A stretch of DNA of 64,000 nt from Streptomyces sp. AP-93 (GCF_022808175.1 NZ_JALGBX010000006.1:62001-126000); one strand, 5' to 3'; shown: positions 42,925 through 52,932, numbered from the stretch's first letter. The notes: a model not told the origin generated them from the letters alone. Translations and numbers: made by a program.

Positions 42925-44283
42925 GTGGGACGACTCTTCGGGACGGACGGTGTACGAGGCGTCGCCAACGCGGATCTGACGGCCGAGCTCGCGCTCGGCC
43001 TCTCCGTGGCGGCCGCGCACGTACTGGCCGAGGCGGGCACCTTCGCTGGTCACCGGGCCACCGCGGTGGTCGGCCGGGACCCCCGGGCCTCGGGCGAGTT
43101 CCTGGAGGCCGCGGTCGTCGCCGGCCTCGCGAGCGCGGGCGTGGACGTCCTGCGCGTCGGTGTGCTGCCCACCCCGGCGGTGGCGTATCTCACCGGTGCG
43201 CTGGGCGCCGACCTCGGCGTCATGCTCTCGGCCAGCCACAACGCCATGCCCGACAACGGCATCAAGTTCTTCGCGCGCGGCGGTCACAAGCTCGCCGACG
43301 AGCTGGAGGACCGGATCGAGTCGGTCTACGAGGACCACCGCACGGGTGCTCCCTGGGACCGCCCGACGGGCGCCGGTGTCGGCCGCGTCTCCGACTACAC
43401 CGAGGGCTTCGACAAGTACGTCGCCCACCTCATGGGTGTCCTGCCCAACCGTCTCGACGGCCTCAAGGTCGTCCTCGACGAGGCGCACGGCGCGGCCGCC
43501 TACGTCTCGCCCGAGGCCTTCACCCGGGCCGGCGCGGAGATCGTCACCATCGGTGCCGAGCCCGACGGCCTGAACATCAACGACGGCTGCGGCTCCACCC
43601 ACCTCGGTCTGCTGAAGCAGGCCGTCATCGAGCACGGCGCCGACCTGGGCATCGCGCACGACGGGGACGCCGACCGCTGCCTCGCCGTGGACGCGAACGG
43701 CGAGGAGGTCGACGGGGACCAGATCCTCGCCGTGCTGGCGCTGGCGATGCGCGAGTCCGGGCACCTGCGCGAGGACACCGTCGTCGCCACCGTGATGTCG
43801 AACCTGGGCTTCAAGCTGGCCATGGAGTCCGAGGGCATCAACGTCGTGCAGACCGGCGTCGGCGACCGGTACGTCCTGGAGTCGATGAAGGAGCACGGGT
43901 ACGCGCTGGGCGGCGAGCAGTCCGGCCACGTGATCATCCTCGACCACGCCACCACCGGCGACGGCACCCTGACCGGCCTGATGCTGGCGGCCCGGATCGC
44001 GGCCACCGGCCGGTCCATGGCCGAGCTGACCGGGGTCATGACGCGGCTGCCGCAGGTGCTCGTCAACGTCCCCGACGTGGACAAGTCGCGGGTCACCACC
44101 TCGGGCGAGCTGGCCGCGGCCGTCGCCGACGCGGAGCGGGAGCTGGGCACGACCGGGCGCGTACTGCTGCGTCCGTCGGGCACGGAGCCCCTCGTACGGG
44201 TGATGGTGGAGGCTGCCGACATCGAGCAGGCCCGCTCGGTCGCCGGTCGCCTCGCGGACGTCGTGAAGTCGGCGCTCGGCTAG
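42925..44283 (+). CDS. glmM: Phosphoglucosamine mutase
   Basis: A 452-residue enzyme converting glucosamine-6-phosphate to glucosamine-1-phosphate for UDP-GlcNAc. [15 protein letters not shown] begins the fold, and the phosphorylated Ser is in [23 protein letters not shown] is the metal-binding loop, GGEQSGH binds sugar, and [14 protein letters not shown] binds phosphate. The GTG at 42925 follows GGGAGGA. glmS, the preceding step, is 3.3 kb downstream. Confidence 0.98.
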   Translation: MGRLFGTDGVRGVANADLTAELALGLSVAAAHVLAEAGTFAGHRATAVVGRDPRASGEFLEAAVVAGLASAGVDVLRVGVLPTPAVAYLTGALGADLGVMLSASHNAMPDNGIKFFARGGHKLADELEDRIESVYEDHRTGAPWDRPTGAGVGRVSDYTEGFDKYVAHLMGVLPNRLDGLKVVLDEAHGAAAYVSPEAFTRAGAEIVTIGAEPDGLNINDGCGSTHLGLLKQAVIEHGADLGIAHDGDADRCLAVDANGEEVDGDQILAVLALAMRESGHLREDTVVATVMSNLGFKLAMESEGINVVQTGVGDRYVLESMKEHGYALGGEQSGHVIILDHATTGDGTLTGLMLAARIAATGRSMAELTGVMTRLPQVLVNVPDVDKSRVTTSGELAAAVADAERELGTTGRVLLRPSGTEPLVRVMVEAADIEQARSVAGRLADVVKSALG

Positions 44284-44299
44284 GGCCCGCCCTCCCGTG

Positions 44300-44349
44300 A
44301 CGACGGCGGCCCCGCGCTACGAAGCTCCGTAGCGCGGGGCCGCCGTCGT
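44300..44349. terminator. Bidirectional terminator between glmM and the DUF389 gene
   Basis: A perfect 22-bp inverted repeat (44300-44321 with 44328-44349) with loop AAGCTC; the arm starts ACGACGGCGGCCCCGC. The two genes converge on it. Confidence 0.92.
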
Positions 44350-44358
44350 TGCCGGGGC

Positions 44359-45309
44359 TCAGGCCTTGGCCGGCGTACGCCGCCAGTGGCCCCGCTGGGT
44401 GCGCCACAGGAGCTTCTGGCCCAGCAGGGTCAGGACTCCGGCCAGCAGGATGCCGAAGAGGTTCAGCAGCAGCTGCTGGATGGAGCCCGACATCTGGCCG
44501 AACTCCCCGTAGCTGAGGGCCACGGCCGCGTTGGCGGCCGCCGGGACCGTGGTCACCGAGATCGCGACGCCGACCAGCGCGCCGGACTTCGCCGAGGTCA
44601 GGGAGAGCACCCCGGCCACGCCGGCGAGCACCGCCACGACGAACGAGAACAGGTCCGGCTGCCAGATGAAGCTGGTGTTGGGGCGGGGCTTGTCCAGCAT
44701 GTCGTGGTGGAACAGGCCGAGCGCGTCCATGACCAGGCTGAAGACGGTGGTCGCGACCATCGCGGCGGCGAAGCCCACCAGCAGGGCGATCAGCGAGCGG
44801 GCGGCCAGCTTGGGGGCGCGCTGCACCATGGCGGTGCAGACGCCGGCGAGCGGGCCGAACTCCGGGCCGACCGCCATCGCGCCCACGATGAGGATGGCGT
44901 TGTCGAGGATCACGCCGCAGGCCGCGATCATCGTCGCGACGATCATGAAGGCGCTGTAGGTGATGGTGAGCGTGGACTCCTCGTGGGTCGCCTCGCTCAA
45001 CTGCTCCCACAGGACGGCGTCGGCGGCCTCGCCCGGGGCCTCCTCCTCGGCCCGGTCGGCGCGGTCCGAGAGGGAGAGGTCGATGTTCTCGACCGCGATC
45101 GAGCCGTCCTTGTCGATGCCGAGCTCCCGGAGCTCGTGCAGGAGCTCGTCGCCCGCCTCGCGCGCGACGTCGCACAGCACGATGTCGCCCGGTGGGATGC
45201 GGGCGGCGCCGGGCAGCACGGCGAGATGGGTGGTGCCGACCGTCCTCTCGACGATCTTGACCACGGCGTCGGTCCGGTCCGACGGAATGATCATCCGTAG
45301 ATGCAGCAT
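44359..45309 (-). CDS. DUF389 membrane protein
   Basis: 316 residues. The N-terminal ~80 residues are a soluble alpha/beta domain (MLHLRMIIPSDRTDAVVKIVE). An acidic helix follows, then about six membrane segments, of which TITYSAFMIVATMIAACGVILDNAILIVGAMAVGPEFGPLAG is the conserved core of the DUF389 family. The biochemical role of the family is unknown. A second ATG is 5 codons in. It lies 43 nt downstream of coaA on the same strand and may be cotranscribed. Confidence 0.85.
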   Translation of the reverse strand: MLHLRMIIPSDRTDAVVKIVERTVGTTHLAVLPGAARIPPGDIVLCDVAREAGDELLHELRELGIDKDGSIAVENIDLSLSDRADRAEEEAPGEAADAVLWEQLSEATHEESTLTITYSAFMIVATMIAACGVILDNAILIVGAMAVGPEFGPLAGVCTAMVQRAPKLAARSLIALLVGFAAAMVATTVFSLVMDALGLFHHDMLDKPRPNTSFIWQPDLFSFVVAVLAGVAGVLSLTSAKSGALVGVAISVTTVPAAANAAVALSYGEFGQMSGSIQQLLLNLFGILLAGVLTLLGQKLLWRTQRGHWRRTPAKA

Positions 45310-45352
45310 GGCCGCACCCTAGCTGCCGGAGGCTCCTGGTTTCCGGTGGCGC

Positions 45353-46444
45353 TCAGAGCTTGCGCAGACTCAGCTTCTGCACCTTGTGGTCCGGGCCCTT
45401 GCGGACGACGAGGGTGGCGCGGCCGCGGGTCGGGGCCACGTTCTCCAGCAGGTTGGGCTTGTTGATGGTCCGCCACATCGTCTGCGCGTACTCCAGGGCC
45501 TCTTCCTCGGAGACCTGGGTGTACTTGCGGAAGTAGGAGAAGGGGTTCTGGAACGCCGTCTCGCGCAGCCTGCGGAAGCGGTTGAGGTACCAGCGCTCGA
45601 TGTCCTCGGGGCGGGCGTCCACGTACACGCTGAAGTCGAAGTAGTCGGCGAGGCCGACCCGGGTGCGGCCGTCCTTGCCGGGCATGGCGGGCTGCAGGAC
45701 GTTGAGCCCCTCGACGATCAGGATGTCGGGACGGCGTACGACGAGCTCCTCGCCGGGGACGATGTCGTAGATCAGGTGGGAGTAGACGGGCGCCTTGACC
45801 TCGTCCTTGCCCGCCTTGATGTCGGCGACGAAGCGGGTCAGCGCCCGGCGGTCGTAGGACTCCGGGAAGCCCTTGCGGGCGGTCAGCCCGCGCCGCTCCA
45901 GTTCCTTCATCGGGTACAGGAAGCCGTCGGTGGTGACCAGCTCCACGCGCGGGTGCTCCGGCCAGCGGGCCAGGAGGGCCTGGAGCAGACGGGCCACGGT
46001 GGACTTGCCCACGGCCACGGAGCCGGCGACCCCTATGACGAAGGGGGTGCCCTGCTGGGCGCCGTGGCCGTTGCCCGCGTCGCCGAGGAAGGTGTTGAGG
46101 GTGCCGCGCAGGTTGCTGGTGGCGCCGACGTACAGGTTCAGCAGGCGGGAGAGCGGCAGGTAGACGTCGCGGACCTCGTCGAGGTCGATGACGTCGCCCA
46201 GCCCGCGCAGCCGCTCGACCTCGTCGGCGGTCAGCGGGAGCGGGGTGCGCTCGCGCAGGGCGCTCCACTCGGCACGGGTGAGGTCTACGTAGGGGGAGGC
46301 CTCGTGGCCCCGGCGGCGCGTGGGGTGCGCGGCGTGCTCGGGGTGCTCGGGGTGCTGGGTCTGCTGGGCCTGCGTAGGGTCCCCCGATCCGTCGGGGCGC
46401 TCCGTTGCGCGGTCCGGCGTGCTTCGTGGCGGCGAAGAGATCAC
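45353..46444 (-). CDS. coaA: Pantothenate kinase, type I
   Basis: A 363-residue enzyme for the first step of coenzyme A synthesis. P-loop [12 protein letters not shown] is at about residues 138-149, [10 protein letters not shown] follows, and [11 protein letters not shown] precedes the [17 protein letters not shown] region. The first ~45 residues are a low-complexity His/Pro/Glu extension ([18 protein letters not shown]) not found in E. coli CoaA (316 residues), so a later start is conceivable. On the minus strand a GTCAC-GG-GTGAC inverted repeat (46454-46465) lies 10 nt upstream of the GTG start; its meaning is unknown. Confidence 0.96.
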   Translation of the reverse strand: MISSPPRSTPDRATERPDGSGDPTQAQQTQHPEHPEHAAHPTRRRGHEASPYVDLTRAEWSALRERTPLPLTADEVERLRGLGDVIDLDEVRDVYLPLSRLLNLYVGATSNLRGTLNTFLGDAGNGHGAQQGTPFVIGVAGSVAVGKSTVARLLQALLARWPEHPRVELVTTDGFLYPMKELERRGLTARKGFPESYDRRALTRFVADIKAGKDEVKAPVYSHLIYDIVPGEELVVRRPDILIVEGLNVLQPAMPGKDGRTRVGLADYFDFSVYVDARPEDIERWYLNRFRRLRETAFQNPFSYFRKYTQVSEEEALEYAQTMWRTINKPNLLENVAPTRGRATLVVRKGPDHKVQKLSLRKL

Positions 46445-46660
46445 AGGGCCATTGTCACGGGTGACGGGGCGCTGTGGGTGGTGTGGTCGGTCACGTGGAG
46501 TGGGGTCTTATGGCCCGGGGTGGGGTGGGTTGTACGAGGGGCGGTATCGATTGGAGGGATCTGCGGTATCGGCGGGGTCACGATGCGTGCGGCGCGCGAG
46601 TAATGGGGCGGCGTCCGCGCCGGCGTCCCCGTACGGTGTTGATCACCGCAGTTCTGGAGG

Positions 46661-46680
46661 GCGCCCCGCTTTCGGGGCGC
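46661..46680 (+). other. Hairpin in the leader of the lipoprotein gene
   Basis: GCGCCCC-GCTTTC-GGGGCGC, a 7-bp stem 46 nt upstream of the proposed start. It could be a weak terminator for upstream read-through or a leader structure. The rest of the 282-nt gap between coaA and this gene shows nothing I can name. Confidence 0.4.
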
Positions 46681-46726
46681 AGCCGCGTGCTGCCCATTCG
46701 CTGACCGTCCCGTGGGGGGAAACATC

Positions 46727-47494
46727 GTGCGTACCGCACTCGTCCGCCGTACCGTCCTGTCCGCCTCGGCCCTGTCCCTGGCCCTGCTCGCCACTGCGTG
46801 CGGAAGCTCCGGCACGACCGACGCGAAGGACGACACCAAGCCGTCCGCGTCCGCTCCGGCGGCGCCCGCAGCGAAGGCGAAGACGGACGCCGAGCTCGGC
46901 GGCCTGCTCGTGGCCCAGGCGGACCTGCCGGACCACGTCCTCAAGGGCGCTACCCCTGAGGAGGCCACGGCCGGCGCCGGGGCCACCAGCGACAAGCCCG
47001 CGTGCGTTCCGCTGGTCAAGGCGCAGTCCATGGCCGCGCAGGGCGCCGGCACCGGCACCGCCCGGGTCAAGGCCGTGGCCAAGCCGAAGGCGGCGGCCGC
47101 GGACGCGAGTCCGGAGGAGAAGGCGAAGGCCGCGATGCAGGCCCTCGGCTCGACCGCCACCGCCGTCACCCTGGAGTCGTTCGAGGGGACGGGCGCGGCG
47201 GAGGCCTTCGCCTCGCTCAAGAGCGCGGGCGCGGCGTGCGCCGCCGGCTACACGGCCACCCAGGCGGGCGAAACGGGCAAGGTCACCAAGGTCGCCGCCG
47301 GCACCCCCGTCACCGGTGGGGACGAGGCGCTCGCCTACACGGTCGTGGGTGACGCGGACGGCTCGCCGTTCACGACGCAGCTCGTGGTCGTGCGCCAGGG
47401 CAACACCCTCGCCACCTTCCACGCCATCAGCCTGGCCGGTACGGCCGAGCAGCCGACGGCCCTCGTCGCGGCGCAGCTCAAGAAGCTCGCCTGA
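46727..47494 (+). CDS. Putative lipoprotein of unknown function
   Basis: About 255 residues from the GTG at 46727 (GGGGGGA 6 nt upstream). The signal peptide has basic residues, a hydrophobic core (LSASALSLALLATAC) and a lipobox-like ATAC-G; -3 is Ala rather than Leu, so lipidation is likely but not certain. A Ser/Ala/Lys-rich linker follows, then an alpha/beta domain with two cysteines (KPACVPL and GAACAAGY) that may pair outside the cell. The family is not recognised, but similar small streptomycete lipoproteins exist. It is followed by a T-rich terminator. Confidence 0.8.
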   Translation: MRTALVRRTVLSASALSLALLATACGSSGTTDAKDDTKPSASAPAAPAAKAKTDAELGGLLVAQADLPDHVLKGATPEEATAGAGATSDKPACVPLVKAQSMAAQGAGTGTARVKAVAKPKAAAADASPEEKAKAAMQALGSTATAVTLESFEGTGAAEAFASLKSAGAACAAGYTATQAGETGKVTKVAAGTPVTGGDEALAYTVVGDADGSPFTTQLVVVRQGNTLATFHAISLAGTAEQPTALVAAQLKKLA

Positions 47495-47530
47495 CGGTTC
47501 GTCCGTCCTGAGGGTTCCACGCGGGAGCAG

Positions 47531-47568
47531 ACCCCGCCCCGGCACATCAGCCGGGGCGGGGTTTTCGT
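47531..47568 (+). terminator. Terminator before glmS
   Basis: ACCCCGCCCCGGC (47531-47543) pairs with GCCGGGGCGGGGT (47550-47562) around ACATCA and is followed by TTTTCGTCTTGTT. It is the most classical intrinsic terminator of the window. Confidence 0.92.
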
Positions 47569-47604
47569 CTTGTTCAGGTACCGGGCGTGGAGCCAACTAC
47601 GGCG

Positions 47605-47610
47605 TACCCT
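47605..47610 (+). promoter_or_regulatory. Candidate -10 element for leaderless glmS
   Basis: TACCCT occupies -13 to -8 relative to the A of the glmS ATG. There is no Shine-Dalgarno sequence between it and the start. The same geometry is seen at rmlA. Confidence 0.4.
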
Positions 47611-47617
47611 GCGGCTT

Positions 47618-49468
47618 ATGTGCGGAATCGTGGGTTACGTGGGAGCGCAGTCGGCGCTCGATGTGGTCATTGCCGGACTCAAGCGGCTGGAGTACCGAGG
47701 CTACGACTCGGCGGGTGTCGCCGTGCTCGCCGACGGGGAACTCGCCGCCGTCAAGAAGGCCGGCAAGCTGGTCAATCTGGAGAAGGAGCTGGTCGGGCAC
47801 CCGCTGCCGGCCGGCTCCACGGGGCTCGGACACACCCGGTGGGCCACCCATGGGGGGCCCACCGACGTCAACGCCCACCCGCACCTCGACAATTCGGGGC
47901 GCGTGGCCGTCGTGCACAACGGGATCATCGAGAACTTCGCCGCCCTGCGGGCCGAGCTCGCCGAGCGCGGGCACCGGCTGGAGTCCGAGACGGACACCGA
48001 AGTCGTGGCGCACCTGCTGGCCGAGCGTTTCGACGGCGCGGGCGGGGACCTGGCGGAGGCGATGAGGCAGGTGTGCCGGCGCCTCGACGGGGCCTTCACG
48101 CTGGTCGCCGTGCACGCCGACGCGCCGGACGTGGTGGTCGGCGCGCGCCGCAACTCGCCGCTCGTGGTGGGCGTCGGAGAGGGCGAGAACTTCCTCGCCT
48201 CGGACGTGGCCGCCTTCATCGCGCACACCCGGTCCGCGATCGAGCTGGGGCAGGACCAGGTCGTCGAACTGCGCCGCGACGGAGTCACGGTGACCAACTT
48301 CGACGGTACGGCCGCGAGCGTGCGGGCGTACCACGTGGACTGGGACGCCTCGGCCGCGGAGAAGGGGGGCTACGACTACTTCATGCTCAAGGAGATCGCC
48401 GAGCAGCCGAAGGCCGTCGCCGACACCCTCCTGGGCCGGATCGACGCGAACGGCCTGCTCACCCTCGACGAGGTGCGCATCCCCGACTCGGTGCTGCGCG
48501 AGGTCGACAAGGTCGTGATCGTGGCCTGCGGTACGGCCTACCACGCGGGCATGATCGCGAAGCTGGCCATCGAGCACTGGACCCGCATCCCGTGCGAGAC
48601 GGAGCTGGCCAGCGAGTTCCGCTACCGCGACCCGATCCTGGACCAGCGGACGCTGGTGATCGCAATCTCGCAGTCCGGCGAGACGATGGACACGCTGATG
48701 GCGCTGCGCCACGCGCGCGAGCAGGGGGCCAAGGTGCTGGCCGTCTGCAACACGAACGGCTCGACGATCCCGCGCGAGTCGGACGCCGTGCTCTACACGC
48801 ACGCCGGACCCGAGGTGGCCGTCGCCTCGACCAAGGCGTTCCTGACGCAGCTCGTGGCCTGCTACCTGGTCGCCCTCTACCTCGGGCAGGTCCGGGGCAC
48901 GAAGTGGGGCGACGAGATCCGGTCCGTGATCAGGGAGTTGTCGGACATCGCCGCGGCGGTGGACACCGTACTGGAGACCATGGAACCGGTACGGGAGCTG
49001 GCGCGGTCGCTCGCCGACAAGAACACCGTGCTGTTCCTGGGGCGGCACGTCGGCTACCCGGTGGCGCTGGAGGGCGCGCTCAAGCTCAAGGAGCTGGCGT
49101 ACATGCACGCCGAGGGCTTCGCGGCGGGCGAGCTCAAGCACGGGCCGATCGCGCTGATCGAGAAGGACCTGCCGGTCGTGGTCGTCGTGCCGTCGCCGCG
49201 CGGGCGCTCGGTGCTGCACGACAAGATCGTTTCGAACATCCAGGAGATCCGGGCGCGCGGGGCGCGGACCATCGTGATCGCCGAGGAGGGGGACGAGGCG
49301 GTGGTCCCCTACGCCGACCACCTCATCCGCATCCCGGCCACCCCGACGCTGCTCCAGCCGCTCGTGGCCACCGTGCCGCTGCAGGTGTTCGCGTGCGAGC
49401 TGGCGACCGCGCGCGGCAACGAGGTGGACCAGCCGCGTAACCTCGCCAAGTCGGTGACTGTGGAGTGA
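47618..49468 (+). CDS. glmS: Glucosamine-6-phosphate synthase (isomerising)
   Basis: A 616-residue enzyme making glucosamine-6-phosphate from fructose-6-phosphate and glutamine. The start MCGIVGYVG exposes Cys as the N-terminal nucleophile of the class II glutamine amidotransferase domain, and GHTRWATHG binds glutamine. Two SIS domains follow ([30 protein letters not shown]). The ATG at 47618 is fixed by the catalytic Cys, and no ribosome binding site is visible. Some streptomycetes have two glmS paralogs; only one is in the window. Confidence 0.98.
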   Translation: MCGIVGYVGAQSALDVVIAGLKRLEYRGYDSAGVAVLADGELAAVKKAGKLVNLEKELVGHPLPAGSTGLGHTRWATHGGPTDVNAHPHLDNSGRVAVVHNGIIENFAALRAELAERGHRLESETDTEVVAHLLAERFDGAGGDLAEAMRQVCRRLDGAFTLVAVHADAPDVVVGARRNSPLVVGVGEGENFLASDVAAFIAHTRSAIELGQDQVVELRRDGVTVTNFDGTAASVRAYHVDWDASAAEKGGYDYFMLKEIAEQPKAVADTLLGRIDANGLLTLDEVRIPDSVLREVDKVVIVACGTAYHAGMIAKLAIEHWTRIPCETELASEFRYRDPILDQRTLVIAISQSGETMDTLMALRHAREQGAKVLAVCNTNGSTIPRESDAVLYTHAGPEVAVASTKAFLTQLVACYLVALYLGQVRGTKWGDEIRSVIRELSDIAAAVDTVLETMEPVRELARSLADKNTVLFLGRHVGYPVALEGALKLKELAYMHAEGFAAGELKHGPIALIEKDLPVVVVVPSPRGRSVLHDKIVSNIQEIRARGARTIVIAEEGDEAVVPYADHLIRIPATPTLLQPLVATVPLQVFACELATARGNEVDQPRNLAKSVTVE

Positions 49469-49550
49469 GCGCAGCGGACGGAGCAGGTCGCCGACAATCG
49501 AGCACGGTGGTGACCGTGGAGAAGTCGGCGTAGTAGCTGGAGCTGTGGTT

Positions 49551-49919
49551 GTGATTATCGGCGTCGGGATCGATGTGGCGGAGATCGAGCGGTTCGGCGT
49601 GGCGCTGGAGCGCACGCCGAGCCTGGCCGGGAGGCTGTTCCTCGACACCGAGCTGACCCTGCCGAGCGGCGAGCGGCGCGGGACCGCCTCGCTCGCCGCC
49701 CGGTTCGCCGCCAAGGAGGCGCTCGCCAAGGCGCTCGGCGCGCCCGGCGGGCTGCTGTGGACCGACGCCGAGGTGTACGTGGAGGACTCCGGACAGCCGC
49801 GGCTGCGGGTGTCCGGGACGGTCGAGGCGCGGGCCCTGGCGCTGGGCGTGAAGTCCTGGCACATCTCCCTCAGCCACGACGCGGGCATCGCCTCCGCCGT
49901 GGTGATCGCCGAGGGCTAG
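49551..49919 (+). CDS. acpS: Holo-[acyl-carrier-protein] synthase
   Basis: A 122-residue phosphopantetheinyl transferase of the small trimeric type. [12 protein letters not shown] carries the Mg2+-binding Asp, and [13 protein letters not shown] the second conserved motif with Lys and Glu. [15 protein letters not shown] is the C-terminal signature. GTG 49551 is 8 nt after GGAG; a GTG two codons earlier is too close to the site. It uses CoA, whose synthesis starts with coaA nearby, and stands 50 nt before nnr, a conserved pairing. Confidence 0.97.
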   Translation: MIIGVGIDVAEIERFGVALERTPSLAGRLFLDTELTLPSGERRGTASLAARFAAKEALAKALGAPGGLLWTDAEVYVEDSGQPRLRVSGTVEARALALGVKSWHISLSHDAGIASAVVIAEG

Positions 49920-49969
49920 GGCCTCATGCCCTAGGCCTTCTCCGCACCTTCTTCGTGCAGGCTGGTGGC

Positions 49970-51373
49970 ATGCGTACTGCTTACAGCGTGGAGACCGTAC
50001 GGGCCGCCGAGCGCGAGCTGATGGCCCGGCTGCCCGAAGGCACCCTGATGCAGCGGGCGGCGGCCGGACTGGCCGCCGTCTGCGTGCGGTTGCTGCCCCG
50101 CGTGTACGGGGCCCGCGTGGTGCTGCTGGTCGGCCCGGGGGACAACGGCGGCGACACCCTCTACGCGGGCGCGCGGCTGGCCCGGCGCGGGGCCGGCGTG
50201 ACGGCCGTCGCGATGGATCCGGCCCGGGTGCACGCGGGCGGACTGGCCGCGCTGCGGGCCGCCGGCGGGCGGCTCGACGGGGCCGTGCCCGGCCGGGCCG
50301 ACCTGGTGCTGGACGGGCTGGTCGGGATCGGCGGCCGGGGCGCACTGCGGCCGGCCGCGGCCGCGCTGGTGGAGCGGATCCCGGCGGGCGCGGTGGTGGT
50401 CGCGGTGGACCTGCCGAGCGGGGTGGACGCGGACACCGGGGAGGTGGCCGGAGCCGCCGTGACGGCGGACGTGACGGTGACCTTCGGGGCGTACAAGCCG
50501 GGGCTGCTGATCGCTCCGGGGGCCTCGCGGGCGGGTGCGCTGCACCTGGTGGACATCGGGCTGGGCGACGTCCTGCCGGCCCCCGGGGTGGAGGTCCTGC
50601 AGCACGCCGACGTGGCGGGGCTGCTGCCGGAGCCGACGGCGTCGAGCGACAAGTACCGGCGCGGTGTGCTCGGGATCGTCGCCGGGTCCGCGCGCTACCC
50701 GGGCGCGGCGGTGCTCGCGGTGGCGGGGGCGCTGCGGGGCGGCGCGGGCGCGGTGCGCTACGTGGGGCCGCCGGCGGTGGCGGACGCCGTACTGGCCCGG
50801 TACCCGGAGACGCTGATCGGGACCGGCCGGGTCCAGGCGTGGGTGGTCGGGCCGGGGCTGGGCGACGAGGGCGGTGCGGAGGTGCGGGAGGCGCTGTCGC
50901 AGCCGGTACCGGTGCTGGTCGACGCGGACGGGCTGCGCGGGCTGGACCCCGCGGAGCTGCGGGCCCGGGCGGCCCCGACCCTGCTGACCCCGCACGCGGG
51001 GGAGGCGGCCGCGCTGCTGGGGGCCCCGCGCGAGACGGTCGAGGCGGGGCGGCTGGAGGCCGTGCGGGGGCTCGCGGAGCGGTACGGGGCGGTGGCGCTG
51101 CTGAAGGGGTCCACGACCCTGATCGCCCCGGCCGGGCCCGGCCCCGTCCGGGTGAACCCGACCGGGACCCCGTGGCTGGCCACCGCCGGGAGCGGGGACG
51201 TGCTGTCCGGGCTGGCCGGGTCCCTGCTGGCGGCCGGCCTGCCGGCCGTGGACGCCGGGTCGGTGGCGGCGTACCTCCACGGCCTGGCGGCCCGCCTCAC
51301 GGGCGGCCCCCTCCTGGCCCACCAGGTGGCCGAAGCCATCCCCCGGGCGTGGCGCGAGGTCGCTCGCCGCTAG
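49970..51373 (+). CDS. nnr: Bifunctional NAD(P)H-hydrate repair enzyme
   Basis: 467 residues. The N-terminal YjeF-N epimerase domain (about 1-200) has GPGDNGGDTLYAGARLARRG and VDLPSGVDADTG. The C-terminal ADP-dependent dehydratase domain (ribokinase fold, about 220-460) has LTPHAGEAAALLG, LKGSTTLIAP and the nucleotide-binding TAGSGDVLSGL with its catalytic Asp. Together they repair hydrated NAD(P)H. Both domains look intact. The ATG at 49970 begins the conserved MRTAYSVETVRAAE. A 422-nt repeat-bearing gap follows. Confidence 0.97.
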   Translation: MRTAYSVETVRAAERELMARLPEGTLMQRAAAGLAAVCVRLLPRVYGARVVLLVGPGDNGGDTLYAGARLARRGAGVTAVAMDPARVHAGGLAALRAAGGRLDGAVPGRADLVLDGLVGIGGRGALRPAAAALVERIPAGAVVVAVDLPSGVDADTGEVAGAAVTADVTVTFGAYKPGLLIAPGASRAGALHLVDIGLGDVLPAPGVEVLQHADVAGLLPEPTASSDKYRRGVLGIVAGSARYPGAAVLAVAGALRGGAGAVRYVGPPAVADAVLARYPETLIGTGRVQAWVVGPGLGDEGGAEVREALSQPVPVLVDADGLRGLDPAELRARAAPTLLTPHAGEAAALLGAPRETVEAGRLEAVRGLAERYGAVALLKGSTTLIAPAGPGPVRVNPTGTPWLATAGSGDVLSGLAGSLLAAGLPAVDAGSVAAYLHGLAARLTGGPLLAHQVAEAIPRAWREVARR

Positions 51374-51422
51374 TGCCGGGTGCCGGGTCCCGGGTCCCGG
51401 GTGCGGCGCCGTTGCCGGGGGC

Positions 51423-51708
51423 GCTGCCCCCGGGCCCCTGCGCCTCAAGCGCCGGCGGGGCTGGATTTTGCCGGTGTCGGCTTGGATGTGCGGGCTGCGT
51501 GTTCCGGCGGGGCCGGCTGCCCCCGTATCCCTGCGCCTCAAGCGCTGGCGGGGCTGGGTTTTGGCGGTGTCGGCTTGGATGTGCGGGCTGCGGGCTGCGG
51601 GCTGCGGGCTGCGGGCTGCGGGTTCCGGCGGGCCCGCTGCCCCCGTACCTCCGCGCCTCAAGCGCCGGTGGGGCTGGATGTTAGCGGTGTCGGCTTGGAT
51701 GTGCGGGC
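51423..51708. repeat. Three-copy degenerate tandem repeat with an internal heptamer expansion
   Basis: A unit of about 93 bp starts GCTGCCCCCG at 51423, 51516 and 51636. Its most conserved part starts CGCCTCAAGCG (51441, 51534, 51654) and runs to GGCTTGGATGTGCGGG. The second unit is 120 bp long because GGGCTGC is repeated five times (51585-51619) where the first unit has one copy. No gene is supported in 51374-51795: frames here read as repeats of one low-complexity peptide. Core segments of this kind are scattered in streptomycete intergenic DNA to my knowledge, so an interspersed repeat (REP-like) that duplicated locally is the likeliest explanation. Confidence 0.85.
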
Positions 51709-51795
51709 GGCGTGCCCGAGGGCCGGTAGCCCGGGGCGGCCCGCCGGGGCCTGCCTGTTCGGCCCGGCGGGCGGGGCTCTGAGAGACTGTGGGGG

Positions 51796-52932
51796 ATGAA
51801 CGAGACAGCCGCGCGCGTGTACGCCGAGATCGATCTTGACGCCGTCCGGGCGAACGTACGGGCCCTGCGCGAACGGGCGCCCCGCTCCGCCCTGATGGCC
51901 GTCGTGAAGGCGGATGCCTACGGGCACGGGGCCGTGGCCTGCGCCAGGGCCGCCCAGGAGGCCGGTGCGGGCTGGCTCGGGACCGCCACGCCCGAGGAGG
52001 CCCTCGCGCTGCGCGCCGCCGGGCTCGAAGGGCCCGTCCTGTGCTGGCTGTGGACCCCCGGCGGGCCCTGGCGGGAGGCCGTCGAGGCCGGTATCGACGT
52101 CTCCGTCAGCGCGATGTGGGCCCTCGACGAGGTACGGGAGGCCGCCCGCGCCGCCGGACTGACGGCCAGGATCCAGCTCAAGGCCGACACGGGCCTGGGC
52201 CGCAACGGCTGCCAGCCCGCCGACTGGGAGGCCCTGGTGACCGCGGCCGTCGCCGCCCAGTCCGAGGGGACCGTACGCGTCACCGGCGTCTGGTCGCACT
52301 TCGCCTGCGCCGACGAGCCCGGCCACCCCTCCATCCAGCTCCAGCTGGCCGCCTTCCGCGACATGCTCGCGTACGCGGAGAAGGAGGGCGTGGAGCCCGA
52401 GGTCCGGCACATCGCCAACTCGCCGGCCACGCTCACCCTCCCCGAGTCCCACTTCGACCTGGTCCGCTGCGGCATCGCCGTCTACGGGGTCTCGCCCTCG
52501 CCCGAGCTCGGCACCCCCGCCCAGCTCGGCCTGCGGCCCGCGATGGCGCTCAAGGCTTCCGTCGCGCTGGTCAAGACGGTGCCGGCCGGGCACGGCGTCA
52601 GCTACGGACACCACTACGTCACCGATCGGGAGACCACCCTCGCGCTGATCCCGGCGGGCTACGCGGACGGCGTCCCGCGGCAGGCGTCCGGGCTCGGCCC
52701 GGTGCTCGTCGGCGGCCGCGTCCGTACCGTCGCCGGGCGCGTAGCCATGGACCAGTTCGTGGTCGACCTGGACGGGGACGAGGCCCGCGTCGGCGACGAG
52801 GCCGTCCTCTTCGGGGACGCGGAGCGCGGTGAACCCACCGCCGAGGACTGGGCTCGAGCGGCGCACACGATCGCCTATGAGATCGTCACCCGTATCGGGG
52901 GCCGGGTCCCCCGCGTGTACCTCAACGGTTGA
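51796..52932 (+). CDS. alr: Alanine racemase
   Basis: A 378-residue PLP enzyme producing D-alanine for peptidoglycan. AVVKADAYGHG holds the PLP Lys at about residue 37, and LKADTGLGRNGC binds phosphate. IPAGYADGVPR carries the opposite-face catalytic Tyr (from the other subunit), and GRVAMDQFVVDL is the C-terminal domain. The ATG lies after a weak site. It heads a likely operon with the hydrolase (14 nt) and tsaE. Confidence 0.98.
   Translation: MNETAARVYAEIDLDAVRANVRALRERAPRSALMAVVKADAYGHGAVACARAAQEAGAGWLGTATPEEALALRAAGLEGPVLCWLWTPGGPWREAVEAGIDVSVSAMWALDEVREAARAAGLTARIQLKADTGLGRNGCQPADWEALVTAAVAAQSEGTVRVTGVWSHFACADEPGHPSIQLQLAAFRDMLAYAEKEGVEPEVRHIANSPATLTLPESHFDLVRCGIAVYGVSPSPELGTPAQLGLRPAMALKASVALVKTVPAGHGVSYGHHYVTDRETTLALIPAGYADGVPRQASGLGPVLVGGRVRTVAGRVAMDQFVVDLDGDEARVGDEAVLFGDAERGEPTAEDWARAAHTIAYEIVTRIGGRVPRVYLNG

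Noticed and set aside
47597..49888. A 763-codon frame antisense to glmS and acpS
   Set aside because: Composition is low-complexity and the sense genes are complete and catalytically intact.
51585..51619. GGGCTGC x5 as a CRISPR-like array
   Set aside because: Contiguous 7-mers without spacers; no cas genes anywhere in the window.
51374..51795. Small open frames before alr
   Set aside because: All frames read through the tandem repeat and give repeated low-complexity peptides; no start with a ribosome binding site.
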